Below are positions 8,272-16,533 of a stretch of 64,000 nt of DNA, piece by piece. A program made the position numbers and the translations under genes. The notes under the pieces are model-generated. The model made no database searches. It was not told the DNA's origin and saw nothing but the letters and a program-made list of their open reading frames with translations. Position 1 is the stretch's first letter, and every line of letters begins with the position of its first letter. The DNA lies in contig NZ_BDBF01000029.1 in NCBI RefSeq assembly GCF_001612845.1, forward strand, positions 1 through 64,000. The letters are read 5' to 3'. The DNA comes from Nocardia elegans NBRC 108235 (GTDB lineage Bacteria > Actinomycetota > Actinomycetes > Mycobacteriales > Mycobacteriaceae).

Positions 8272-8786
8272 CGTGCCTCTCCTCGAATCACCTTGCGGAG
8301 CAGCGTCATTCGCGCCAGCGTCACCCCGGCGAGGACTGCGAGCAGCGCGCTCAGCAGGGTCGCGGCCAGATAGACGAACGCCGTCACGGCCGAACCGGGT
8401 TGCAGCAGATTACGGATTTCGACGGCGTAGGTGGAGAAGGTGGTGAACCCGCCCAGAAATCCGACCCCGAGGAACGGCCGCACCAGTCGATGCGCCGACC
8501 ACACCTCGGTGATCAGCACCATCAGCACGCCGATCGCGAGGCAGCCGAGCACATTCTCGGTGAAGGTGCCCCACGGGAACTGCCCAGGGCGTGTCGGCAG
8601 GAGCTGGGTGAGGCCGTAGCGGGACAGACCGCCCAATCCGCCACCCAGCCCGATCACCGCCAGCACCGCGCCGTGTTCGCGCAGCAGTTCGCGGCGTTGC
8701 GACGGGACGTGCAGATCGATATCGGGATCGACGGGCCGGTCGGCGGATTCGCCGGGCCGGGGCTCCTCACGGCGTAGCTCGGTCAA
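8268..8786 (-). CDS. crcB: fluoride ion channel CrcB/Fluc, first subunit
   Basis: 172 residues including a hydrophilic N-terminal extension of about 45 residues, which is long for the family (usual length about 110-130). The Fluc core follows, with GGLGGLSRYGLTQLL, FPWGTFTENVLGC and FLGGFTTFSTYAVEIRNLL. The start is a TTG at 8784-8786; TAGGAG ends 7 bases upstream of it, which decides this start. A hairpin and a five-codon ORF overlap that ribosome site (see 8796-8832). No match to the fluoride riboswitch was found in front of the gene. Confidence 0.9.
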   Translation of the reverse strand: MTELRREEPRPGESADRPVDPDIDLHVPSQRRELLREHGAVLAVIGLGGGLGGLSRYGLTQLLPTRPGQFPWGTFTENVLGCLAIGVLMVLITEVWSAHRLVRPFLGVGFLGGFTTFSTYAVEIRNLLQPGSAVTAFVYLAATLLSALLAVLAGVTLARMTLLRKVIRGEAR

Positions 8787-8795
8787 CGACGGACT

Positions 8796-8832
8796 CCTAC
8801 TCGAACACGAACATGGTGGTACCTCGAGTAGG
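8796..8832 (-). promoter_or_regulatory. leader hairpin covering the crcB ribosome binding site
   Basis: On the minus strand CCTACTCGA and TCGAGTAGG (8824-8832 and 8796-8804) pair perfectly over 9 bp around a 19-base loop. The 3' arm ends in TAGG, the first part of the TAGGAG ribosome site of crcB, so the folded RNA would hide it. It has no resemblance to the known crcB-motif (fluoride) aptamer that I can see. Regulatory function is inferred. Confidence 0.5.
8797..8814 (-). CDS. five-codon leader ORF (MFVFE) upstream of crcB
   Basis: ATG at 8812-8814, stop TAG at 8797-8799. GAGG lies 7 bases upstream of the ATG, in the loop of the hairpin and therefore accessible. The TAG stop is the first part of TAGGAG, the ribosome site of crcB, so a ribosome finishing the peptide would melt the stem and sit on the crcB initiation region. 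The geometry is that of translational coupling; expression is not shown. Confidence 0.4.
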   Translation of the reverse strand: MFVFE

Positions 8833-8977
8833 GACTGTTGGCGATCGTCCGATCACGGTTGCTCCGGCCGCTGCGCCGAAGTGGCGAGCCCCACCGCCAC
8901 GTCGGACAGAATAGCGAATGCCGGCCGACGGTTCCGGGCGCTGTGCGCGGCCTCACCGAGAACTTCCTTCGCGATGC

Positions 8978-9625
8978 TCACACCCGGGATGCCGGTGCCG
9001 TCGAGGTGTCGGCGACCAGCGGCGCCAGTGCGGAGGACCGCATGCGTGTCACCACCGCCGTGGCGGGGCGTGCCAGCAGCAGACTGACGGCAGCGGCGAC
9101 CGGAATGGCCAGGATCGCCGACGCCACGACGTCGTGCGGGTAATGACCGCCGACATAGACCCGGCTGAAGGCCAGCACGATCGCGAAGACGGCCGTGATC
9201 CAGCCCAGCCGCCGATTCAGCAGATACAGCGCCGCGACGGTCGCCGCGGCGGTGGTGGTGTGACCGCTGGGAAACGAGTAGTCGCTCGGCACCGGACAGG
9301 TTTCGATGATGTAGGCGGTCGGCACGCCCCGGCACGGGCGCGGTTCGGCGACGATCACCTTCACCACCTCGGCGGCCAGATAGGCGACCACCACGCTGAC
9401 CGGAGCCAGCAATGCCAGCGCCATCGACCGGTCGTCACGGCGCCGCGCCTGCCACCAGCCGATCACCATCAGCACCGCGAACACCGCCAAACCGGCATCG
9501 GTCCACCAGAGCATCGCGTCGTTGAGCCACCGGGTGTGGTCGGCGAAATCGGTGATGGTGGTGAACAGCGGCCGATCGAATCCGGGGCCGCCGGATGCCA
9601 TCGGGGCCGGGGAGGGGGTCGTCAA
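8978..9625 (-). CDS. PAP2-family membrane phosphatase
   Basis: 215 residues with about five or six hydrophobic segments. The three phosphatase motifs are complete: KVIVAEPRP (residues 89-97, KX6RP), PSGH (119-122) and SRVYVGGHYPHD (154-165, SRX5HX3D). Members hydrolyse lipid phosphates or undecaprenyl diphosphate with the active site facing outward. The frame opens with TTG at 9623-9625; an ATG at 9599-9601 is an alternative eight codons in. The substrate cannot be told from sequence. It lies 190 bp upstream of the crcB pair on the same strand. Confidence 0.88.
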   Translation of the reverse strand: MTTPSPAPMASGGPGFDRPLFTTITDFADHTRWLNDAMLWWTDAGLAVFAVLMVIGWWQARRRDDRSMALALLAPVSVVVAYLAAEVVKVIVAEPRPCRGVPTAYIIETCPVPSDYSFPSGHTTTAAATVAALYLLNRRLGWITAVFAIVLAFSRVYVGGHYPHDVVASAILAIPVAAAVSLLLARPATAVVTRMRSSALAPLVADTSTAPASRV

Positions 9626-9809
9626 CGCATATCCGATCTGGTCTGCCCGGGACGCCGGGGGAGGATGGGAAACGTACTGCGATCATTTCTACCGTGTTCG
9701 CCCGGTGGGCACGGTTTCGACCACTGCCGTCGAACTCCGCGTCACCTGGATCGCGTAACGGGGCGCCGTGGATGCCGGACCGGCCCGCCCGGTGCCATAC
9801 GCTGACCGC

Positions 9810-10544
9810 ATGACCGAGTCTGCTCCCGCCGCGCTGCGCATCGGCTACGTCCCGGGCGTCACCGTCGCCAAGTGGGCGCGGGTGTGGGCCGAACGGTTCC
9901 CCGATGTCCCGCTCGAGTTGATCGCCGTGCCGCAGGCGCAGCAGCGCGACGCCCTGGCGCAGGGACGGGTCGACATGTGCTTCGTCCGGTTACCGATCGA
10001 TCGGGACGGGCTGCACGCGATTCCGCTCTATCACGAGGTCGCCGTGGCGGTGGTGCAGAAGGATCATCCGATCGGGCTGTTCGACGAGGTGAGCCTGGCC
10101 GATCTGGAGGGTGAGCGGATGCAGGACGCGACCGATCTCGACGCGGTGGGCGACACCGTCGAATTGGTGGCCGCGGTCGGCGGGGCGGCGGTGGTGCCGC
10201 AGTCGCTGGCACGGCTGCATCACCGCCGCGACCTGATCTATCGTCCGCTCACCGATGTCGATCCGACCCAGGTCGCGCTGTCGTGGCCGATCGAGGACGC
10301 GGTCGAACTCGCCGAGGAATTCATCGGCGTCGTGCGCGGCCGCACGGCACGCAGTTCCCGGACCGCCGGTGAACGCGATCGGCGCGGCCGGCAGGATTCC
10401 GGTGCGCGCGCCGAAGGCGTTGCGGCACAGCGCGGTAGGGGCCGGGGCGACGGTGGTGCGAAACCGGCCGCGCGCCGGGGCGGCGCGGCGAAGCCGGGAC
10501 GGGCGGGCAAGGCCGGCGGCCCGCGGAAACGACGCGGCCGCTGA
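9810..10544 (+). CDS. LysR-type substrate-binding domain protein lacking the helix-turn-helix
   Basis: 244 residues from the ATG at 9810. Residues about 8-180 match the second half of a LysR regulator's effector domain (LRIGYVPGVTVAKWARVWAE, then QAQQRDALAQGRVDMCFVRL and HEVAVAVVQKDHP). There is no N-terminal DNA-binding domain, and the open frame does not extend enough to hold one. From about residue 185 the chain becomes a strongly basic Arg/Gly/Ala/Lys-rich tail ending PRKRRGR, which could bind nucleic acid or acidic partners. Standalone actinobacterial proteins of this type are known from genome annotation, but their role is unknown to me. Confidence 0.75.
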   Translation: MTESAPAALRIGYVPGVTVAKWARVWAERFPDVPLELIAVPQAQQRDALAQGRVDMCFVRLPIDRDGLHAIPLYHEVAVAVVQKDHPIGLFDEVSLADLEGERMQDATDLDAVGDTVELVAAVGGAAVVPQSLARLHHRRDLIYRPLTDVDPTQVALSWPIEDAVELAEEFIGVVRGRTARSSRTAGERDRRGRQDSGARAEGVAAQRGRGRGDGGAKPAARRGGAAKPGRAGKAGGPRKRRGR

Positions 10545-10564
10545 GGTCAGCACCTCAGCGGCCG
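10535..10564. terminator. strong bidirectional hairpin terminator
   Basis: Perfect 13-bp stem, CGGCCGCTGAGGT (10535-10547) with ACCTCAGCGGCCG (10552-10564), loop CAGC. The stop codon of the LysR-type gene (10542-10544) lies inside the left arm. It separates that gene from the convergent DUF2631 gene. Confidence 0.75.
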
Positions 10565-10592
10565 GTCGAATGATGCGCTACGCGACGGTGAT

Positions 10593-10892
10593 TCAGCGCG
10601 GCTTGCGCCGGATGATCGAATCGCGGATCAGGACGCCCGCCAGCGCGACGGCGAAACCGATCAGGAAGATGTATCCGGTGTAGCCGGTGCCCGAGGTATG
10701 GCCCTGCTGGTTCTCGAACAGCATGGCCAGCAGGATCAGGACGACGACCCATCCGGCGATACGGAAGGTGCGCCGCGATTCACCACTCCAGCCCCAGGCG
10801 GCGGAGGGAACCTCGGCGGGATCGACCTTGGTGACGACGCCGGCGCTCTTGGCGGGTTCCAGTTCCGTGGCGGCCACGTTCGCTCCCATCAT
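10593..10892 (-). CDS. DUF2631 family membrane protein
   Basis: 99 residues. Two hydrophobic helices (TFRIAGWVVVLILLAMLF and TGYIFLIGFAVALAGVLI) are joined by a short loop, with a hydrophilic N-terminal 45 residues and a basic C-terminus RRKPR. The WGWSGESRRTFRIAG stretch is characteristic of the DUF2631 family found in mycolic-acid bacteria near dxr (compare Rv2876 in M. tuberculosis). Two ATG codons occur in tandem at 10887-10892 and no strong ribosome site favours either. Function unknown. Confidence 0.82.
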   Translation of the reverse strand: MMGANVAATELEPAKSAGVVTKVDPAEVPSAAWGWSGESRRTFRIAGWVVVLILLAMLFENQQGHTSGTGYTGYIFLIGFAVALAGVLIRDSIIRRKPR

Positions 10893-11024
10893 TTCCGTGT
10901 TCGCTGCGGTTCGGGTGCGCGGGGTGCACCGTGAGGTCCGCAGGTCGTGAAGGTGACTGTCGAGAATATGTTTGCATACGACCGGGCGTCGTAGCCAGCG
11001 GGGTGACGTCCGCGGCGATTCACC

Positions 11025-12179
11025 GTGGACAATGAGTGCGTGTCCGACATCGTGAAAGTTCTGCTGCTGGGCAGCACCGGCTCCATCGGCACCCAGGCAT
11101 TGGAGGTCGTCGCCGCCAATCCGGACCGGTTCCAGGTGGTGGGACTGGCCGCGCGCGGCGGCAATACCGACCTGCTGGCCGAGCAGATCCGCGCCACCGG
11201 TACCGGCAATGTGGCCGTCGCCGATCCGGCCGCCGCCGCGAAACTCGGTGTGGCCCTGGCCGGTCCGGACGCGGTAACCGAACTCGTGCGCCGCACCGAC
11301 GCCGATGTGGTGCTCAACGCCCTGGTCGGCGCGCTCGGGCTGCGGCCGACGCTCGCGACTCTGGAATCGGGGCGGCGCCTGGCCTTGGCCAACAAGGAAT
11401 CACTGGTGGCGGGCGGCTGTCTGGTGACGCGGGCCGCCACCCCCGGGCAGATCGTCCCGGTCGACTCCGAACACTCGGCGATGGCGCAGTGCCTGCGTGG
11501 CGGGCGCGCCGACGAGGTCGCGCGGCTGGTGCTCACCGCCTCCGGCGGCCCGTTCCGGGGCTGGACCGCCGAGATGCTGGAATCGGTGGGCCCCGACGCG
11601 GCCAAGGCGCATCCCACCTGGTCGATGGGTTTGATGAACACCCTCAATTCGGCCACGCTGGTGAACAAGGGCCTCGAACTGATCGAGGCGCACATGCTGT
11701 TCGGCATCGACTACGACAAGATCGACGTCACGGTGCATCCGCAGTCGATCGTGCATTCGATGGCGACCTTCACCGACGGCTCCACCCTCGCCCAGGCCAG
11801 CCCGCCCGATATGAAGCTGCCGATCGCACTGGCCCTGGGCTGGCCCGACCGGGTTCCGGGCACCCTCGCCCCGATCGACTTCGGCACCGCGTTCACCTGG
11901 GAATTCGAACCGGTCGACAACGAGGTCTTCCCCGCGGTCGAACTGGCTCGCGCGGCGGGTAAGGCCGGTGGCAGCGTCACCGCGGTGTACAACGCCGCCA
12001 ACGAGATCGCGGTGCAGGCATTCCTCGACGGTGCGCTGCGATTCCCGGATATCGTGCGCACGGTCGCGCGGGTGGTCGAGTCGGCCGACCGCTGGGCCGC
12101 AGAACCCAGTACCTTGGACGAGGTGCTCGCGGCGGATGCGTGGGCGCGACAGCGTGCGCGCACGCTCGTGAGCAACTGA
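11025..12179 (+). CDS. dxr: 1-deoxy-D-xylulose 5-phosphate reductoisomerase
   Basis: 384 residues. Second enzyme of the MEP pathway, making 2-C-methyl-D-erythritol 4-phosphate with NADPH. The nucleotide motif VLLLGSTGSIGTQAL is at the N-terminus. ALANKESLVAGG, VPVDSEHSAMAQCL and LTASGGPFRG are the catalytic and metal-binding signatures, and AHPTWSMG is the flexible-loop region. The first GTG of the frame (11025) is listed; a GTG at 11040 (VSDIVKVLLLG) leaves fewer extra residues and is equally possible, with no clear ribosome site for either. rip1 follows 21 bp downstream, the same order as in mycobacteria. Confidence 0.95.
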   Translation: MDNECVSDIVKVLLLGSTGSIGTQALEVVAANPDRFQVVGLAARGGNTDLLAEQIRATGTGNVAVADPAAAAKLGVALAGPDAVTELVRRTDADVVLNALVGALGLRPTLATLESGRRLALANKESLVAGGCLVTRAATPGQIVPVDSEHSAMAQCLRGGRADEVARLVLTASGGPFRGWTAEMLESVGPDAAKAHPTWSMGLMNTLNSATLVNKGLELIEAHMLFGIDYDKIDVTVHPQSIVHSMATFTDGSTLAQASPPDMKLPIALALGWPDRVPGTLAPIDFGTAFTWEFEPVDNEVFPAVELARAAGKAGGSVTAVYNAANEIAVQAFLDGALRFPDIVRTVARVVESADRWAAEPSTLDEVLAADAWARQRARTLVSN

Positions 12180-12200
12180 TTCAGGAGGGTTCCATACCGC

Positions 12201-13424
12201 ATGGGCTTCGCGATCGGATTCGTGCTGTTCGCCCTCGGCATCACGGTATCGGTGGCGCTACACGAATGTGGCCACATGTGGGCGGCGCAGGCCACCGGCA
12301 TGCAGGTGCGCCGCTACTTCGTCGGCTTCGGGCCGAAGGTGTTCTCGTTCCGCCGCGGTGAGACCGAATACGGCCTCAAGGCGCTGCCGCTGGGCGGTTT
12401 CTGCGATATCGCGGGGATGACCGCGCTGGACGAGGTCCCACCCGAGGACCTGCATCGCGCGATGTACCGGCAGGCCACCTGGAAGCGGCTGGTGGTGATG
12501 TTCGGCGGCATCGCGATGAACTTCATCCTGGGCTTCCTGCTGATCATGCTGCTCGCGGTGGCCTGGGGGCTGCCGCGGCTGGATTCGCCGCCGGCCACCC
12601 AGATCTACCCGGCCGGCTGCGTGCCCGCGCAGAACCCCGACGGCTCGATGCAGAAGTGCACCGGCCCCGGCCCGGCCGAACGCGCCGGTCTGAAGCGCGG
12701 CGATCTGGTGACCGCGATCGACGGCAAGCCCGTCAAGACCTGGAACGACTTCCGCTCGATCACCGAGAAGGCCAACGGCCCGGTCGTCTACACGGTGAAA
12801 CGCGACGATCAGACCCTGCAAATTCCGGTGACCCCGGAGCGTGTGGCGACCTATCCGCTGAAGTCCACCGACAGTTCCGAGCGCGTCACCACGCCGGTGT
12901 ACGTGAGTAAAGTCGGTGTGGCACAGGATGTGTACAGCCCGGTCAAATACAACCTGATCGCGGCGGTTCCGGCGTCAGCGGCCTTCACCGGCGATATGTT
13001 CGGCCGTACGTTCGCTTCGCTCGCGCAGATGCCGGGCAAGGTGGTCAGTCTGTGGCACGCCGTGACCGGCGGCCAGCGCGACGCCGACACACCGGTGAGC
13101 GTCTACGGCGCCAGCAAGATCGGCGGTGAGACGGCCGAACACGGATACTGGAACATGTTCGTGCTGGTGCTGGCCAGCCTGAACTTCTTCCTCGGCGCGT
13201 TCAACCTGCTGCCCCTGCTCCCGCTGGACGGCGGCCACATCGCGGTGGTGATCTTCGAGAAGCTGCGCAACATGTGGCGCAACCGCAAGGGCCTGCCCAA
13301 CGGCGCTCCCGTCGACTACATGAAACTGCTGCCCGCTACCTATGTGGTGGTGGTGATCGGCGGGGCGTACATGATCCTCACCCTGGTCGCCGACATCGTG
13401 AACCCGATCAAGCTGTTCCCGTAG
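12201..13424 (+). CDS. rip1: site-2 protease, M50 zinc metalloprotease
   Basis: 407 residues. Intramembrane protease expected to cut anti-sigma factors and other membrane substrates, like mycobacterial Rip1. HECGH (residues 21-25) in the first transmembrane helix is the zinc site, and LLPLLPLDGGHIAVV near the C-terminus supplies the third ligand. Between them lies a periplasmic PDZ region (GPAERAGLKRGDLVTAIDGKPV). At least three further transmembrane helices are visible. AGGAGG-like CAGGAGG sits about 12 bases before the ATG. Its last 17 bp overlap the convergent kinase-like gene. Confidence 0.95.
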   Translation: MGFAIGFVLFALGITVSVALHECGHMWAAQATGMQVRRYFVGFGPKVFSFRRGETEYGLKALPLGGFCDIAGMTALDEVPPEDLHRAMYRQATWKRLVVMFGGIAMNFILGFLLIMLLAVAWGLPRLDSPPATQIYPAGCVPAQNPDGSMQKCTGPGPAERAGLKRGDLVTAIDGKPVKTWNDFRSITEKANGPVVYTVKRDDQTLQIPVTPERVATYPLKSTDSSERVTTPVYVSKVGVAQDVYSPVKYNLIAAVPASAAFTGDMFGRTFASLAQMPGKVVSLWHAVTGGQRDADTPVSVYGASKIGGETAEHGYWNMFVLVLASLNFFLGAFNLLPLLPLDGGHIAVVIFEKLRNMWRNRKGLPNGAPVDYMKLLPATYVVVVIGGAYMILTLVADIVNPIKLFP

Positions 13425-14796
13425 CGGATTCGGCGCTCGCGCGGCCGAGCGCCAGATCGCGCAGGCGCAGCCAGTCCAGAGCGGCGGCGGCAGGGCGGGT
13501 TCCGGGGCGGTTGCGCGGTACGCGCACGCGCAGCGCGCCGGGTTCCACGACGCATCGCACCGGTGTGTCGAGCAGCAGCGATTCCCCGTCGACGCCGACG
13601 GGGATTGGTGAGCTCTCGGCCTCGACGACGACTTCGGACGCGGTCTGCTGGGTCAGTCCGTGGCCGTGTTTGCGACGGATCAGCCCCAGAGCCGCGCGGG
13701 TATCGGAGACCGAGACCGTGACCGCCCCGAGCACGCCGCGGTCGAGGCGGTCGCGGCGGCTCAGCCCGGCGAGATCGCTGGTGCCGTAGGGGTTATTGCT
13801 CACCAGCACCGCCTGCGGGCCGGTGACCGTGGTGGCGCCGATACGCGCCACCAGCGGGGTCCCGCTGTGGCCGGCGAGCAGATCGGGGAGCAGGCGCAGG
13901 ACGGTCGCGGTCTTGTCGTCGCGATAGGCGGGGCTGCGCACGATCTCGGCGTAGACGCCGAACGAGGCGTTGTTGACGAACGGCCGGCCGTTGATCCGGC
14001 CGAGGTCGACGCGCATCTCCACGCCGTCGCGCAAGGCGTCGAGTCCGGTCGCCGGATCGGTGCGGTCGAGCCCGAGGTCCAGCGCGAAATGATTGCGCGT
14101 GCCCGCGCTGAGCACGAGGAACGGCAGGTCGTGCGCGGCGGCGACCCCGGCCACGAGCGCTTGGGTCCCGTCGCCGCCCGCGACGCCCAGCAGGTCCGCA
14201 CCTCGTTCGACGGCCTCTCGAGCCAGGGCGGCGACATCGACGCGGCCCTCCATCAGCACAACCTCTGCGCCCAGCTCCTCGGCTCGGCGCCGCAGATCGA
14301 ACTTCGCGACTTTCCCTCCCCCGGAGCGGGGATTCATGATCAGGAACGGTCGTCGCGGTGGCGGCGCGGCGTATTCGATCGCCGTCGTGTGGGAGTCACC
14401 CGGCCGCAGCGCGGCGCGAGCACAGAACATGGACGCGAAGGCCAGCGCGCCCGCCACCAGCACGACCCACAGCAGGCCGGTGCGCACGAACATGACGAGA
14501 ACCACGATCGGCGCCGCCACCGCCACGATCGCCGACACCCACCGAATGGCCCCACGGTCGCTCACGAACCAGTACAGCGCGGCCACCGTCACCACCACCC
14601 CGCCCGCACCGACGATCAGCAGCGCGAGGGTACCCAGCACGTCGGCGAACACGACCGGCACCACGACGGCCGCACCGGCGAAGACGAAGGCTGTTCGCGC
14701 CCAGCGTGATCGGCCGCGCAGCGTGCGACCGCCGTCGTTCGCGGCGTCGCCGGATCGGCGGTGCGAGGGTGGCTCTTCGGCGTAGATGTGGTTCAT
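13408..14796 (-). CDS. membrane-anchored diacylglycerol kinase-like protein
   Basis: 462 residues. The first ~130 hold about four transmembrane helices (WARTAFVFAGAAVVVPVVFA, LGTLALLIVGAGGVVVTVAAL and two more). The rest is a DAGK/NAD-kinase-like catalytic domain: FLIMNPRSGGGKVAKFD, then VAGGDGTQALVAGVAAAHDLP, the GGDGT nucleotide motif, and LSAGTRNHFALDLGLD. Members phosphorylate lipids or related alcohols; the substrate here is unknown. Last gene of a minus-strand operon, 21 bp after the SulP gene, and convergent with rip1 with a 17-bp 3' overlap. Confidence 0.85.
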   Translation of the reverse strand: MNHIYAEEPPSHRRSGDAANDGGRTLRGRSRWARTAFVFAGAAVVVPVVFADVLGTLALLIVGAGGVVVTVAALYWFVSDRGAIRWVSAIVAVAAPIVVLVMFVRTGLLWVVLVAGALAFASMFCARAALRPGDSHTTAIEYAAPPPRRPFLIMNPRSGGGKVAKFDLRRRAEELGAEVVLMEGRVDVAALAREAVERGADLLGVAGGDGTQALVAGVAAAHDLPFLVLSAGTRNHFALDLGLDRTDPATGLDALRDGVEMRVDLGRINGRPFVNNASFGVYAEIVRSPAYRDDKTATVLRLLPDLLAGHSGTPLVARIGATTVTGPQAVLVSNNPYGTSDLAGLSRRDRLDRGVLGAVTVSVSDTRAALGLIRRKHGHGLTQQTASEVVVEAESSPIPVGVDGESLLLDTPVRCVVEPGALRVRVPRNRPGTRPAAAALDWLRLRDLALGRASAESATGTA

Positions 14797-14817
14797 GGCA
14801 GGCCTCGTCCCGGGCGC

Positions 14818-16524
14818 TCAGGTATCGGTCGTGTGATCGGATCGGTGCTGGAAGGCATCGACCGCGGCGTCGACGGTGGGGTAGAAGTGCGTCGCGTCGA
14901 ACCGGTCGCCGACGCCGAAGCGGATGATCGTGTCCTTGATCGGCCCTTTCATCTCCGCGAAGGCCAGCCGGATCCCGCGGCCCTCGAGGTACCGGTCGAG
15001 ATCGACGAGTTCGTCGACGGCCGTGGTGTCGAGGCCGGTGATCGGTTCGGCGGCGACGACCACCCATTCGACCGGGTACGGAGCCCGCGCGACGAGCGAG
15101 CGCACGTAGTCGTCGAAGATCTGGCCGTTGGCGAAGAACAGGGGCGCGTCGAAACGGACCAGGACCAGGCCGGGGAAGCGGTGTCCCTCGGGGTGGCGTT
15201 CGATGTCGTGGAAACCCGGCCGGTCCGCGGTGGCGACGAGTTCGGTGCGGTACGGCTGCCAGGCCCGCGCGACCACCGCGACGAACGACAGCCCGATCGC
15301 GACCAGAATGCCCTGCAGGACGCCCACCAGCGCGACGCCCAGGAACGCGGCCACGGCGAGGCCGAATTCGACCGTGCTCATCCGCCACATCCGAACCAGG
15401 CCGCGAACATCGATCAACGCGGTGGCCGCGACGATCACCACCGCCGCGAGCGTCGCGTCGGGAAGGTAGGCCGTGAGTCCGGGGGCGATGAGGACGAACA
15501 GCAACACCGCGGCCGCTCCGACCACACCTGCCAATTGCGTATGCGCACCGTTCTGTTCGGCGACGGGAGTGCGAGAGCCGCTGGCGGACACGGGAAATCC
15601 ACCGAACAGCCCGCCGGCCACGTTGGCGACGCCGATCGCTTTCATTTCCGTACTGCCGTCGACGTCCTCGCCGTGGCGCGAGGCGAACGTGCGCGACAGG
15701 ACGCCGCTGTCGGCGAAGGCGATCAGCGCGATACCCGCCGCGGGCCCGATCAGGCGAGCGACCTCGTGCCAGCCGACCCCGCCGAGCGAGGGCAGCGGCA
15801 GACCCTCGGGCAACGCGCCGACCATCCCGATCTCGTCGGTGAGCCCGGCGGCCGCGGAGATCACGATGCCGGCGACGACCGCGACGAGCACACCGGGCAC
15901 GATCGGCAGCCACATCCGGAAGATCACGATGACGGCGAGTGATCCGATACCGACGGCCGCTGCGACCGGGTCGATGCCGGAGTGGACGACCGTCCGGACG
16001 ATGGCCGCGATCTCGGCGAGCAGACCGGTCTCCTCGACCGAGAATCCCAGCAGTTTGGGCACCTGCCCGACGACGACGATCAGCGCGATGGCATTCAGAT
16101 ATCCCAGCCGGATGGGTTTGGACAGCAGTTCGGTGACGAATCCGAGGTGCAGGAAACCGCCGACGAGCAGGATGAGGCCGACGAGTACGGCCAGTACGCC
16201 CGCCAGCGCGAGGGCGCTGCCGGGATCACCGGCGGCCGCCAGCGGCAGCACCGCCGCCGCGATCAGCGGCGCCAGCGACGAGTCGGGGCCGAGAACGAGG
16301 ATTCGCGACGGGCCGACCACGGCGTAGGCGAGCAGCGGAACGATGGTCGCGTACAGGCCGGCGTAGGCGGGCAGCCCGGCGGCTTCGGCGTAGCCCATGC
16401 CCGCGGGGATCAGGAGCGCGGTCAGGACGAGGCCCGCGGTCACATCCGCGCGCAGCCAGTCGCGGTGATATCCACGCGCGGTCGCGATTCCGGGCAGCCG
16501 GCCGATACTGTCTCGCCAGCCCAC
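14818..16524 (-). CDS. SulP-family anion transporter with STAS domain
   Basis: 568 residues. About 11-14 membrane segments cover residues 20-430, beginning with a hydrophilic start (MGWRDSIGRLPG) and the family signature GLVLTALLIPAGMGYAEAAGLPAYAGLYA. The C-terminal 120 residues form a STAS domain (GLVLVRFDAPLFFANGQIF, later WVVVAAEPITGLDTTAVDEL). Such proteins move sulfate, bicarbonate or other anions. It lies 9 bp after the P-type ATPase and is part of the same operon, so its anion may balance whatever the pump moves. Confidence 0.92.
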   Translation of the reverse strand: MGWRDSIGRLPGIATARGYHRDWLRADVTAGLVLTALLIPAGMGYAEAAGLPAYAGLYATIVPLLAYAVVGPSRILVLGPDSSLAPLIAAAVLPLAAAGDPGSALALAGVLAVLVGLILLVGGFLHLGFVTELLSKPIRLGYLNAIALIVVVGQVPKLLGFSVEETGLLAEIAAIVRTVVHSGIDPVAAAVGIGSLAVIVIFRMWLPIVPGVLVAVVAGIVISAAAGLTDEIGMVGALPEGLPLPSLGGVGWHEVARLIGPAAGIALIAFADSGVLSRTFASRHGEDVDGSTEMKAIGVANVAGGLFGGFPVSASGSRTPVAEQNGAHTQLAGVVGAAAVLLFVLIAPGLTAYLPDATLAAVVIVAATALIDVRGLVRMWRMSTVEFGLAVAAFLGVALVGVLQGILVAIGLSFVAVVARAWQPYRTELVATADRPGFHDIERHPEGHRFPGLVLVRFDAPLFFANGQIFDDYVRSLVARAPYPVEWVVVAAEPITGLDTTAVDELVDLDRYLEGRGIRLAFAEMKGPIKDTIIRFGVGDRFDATHFYPTVDAAVDAFQHRSDHTTDT

Positions 16525-16533
16525 GGCCGCGCC

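Noticed and set aside
8787..8900. fluoride riboswitch in front of crcB
   Set aside because: The conserved features of the crcB-motif aptamer (paired stem with GAUGG and the GCUGAUG...CC region) were not found; only the leader hairpin was.
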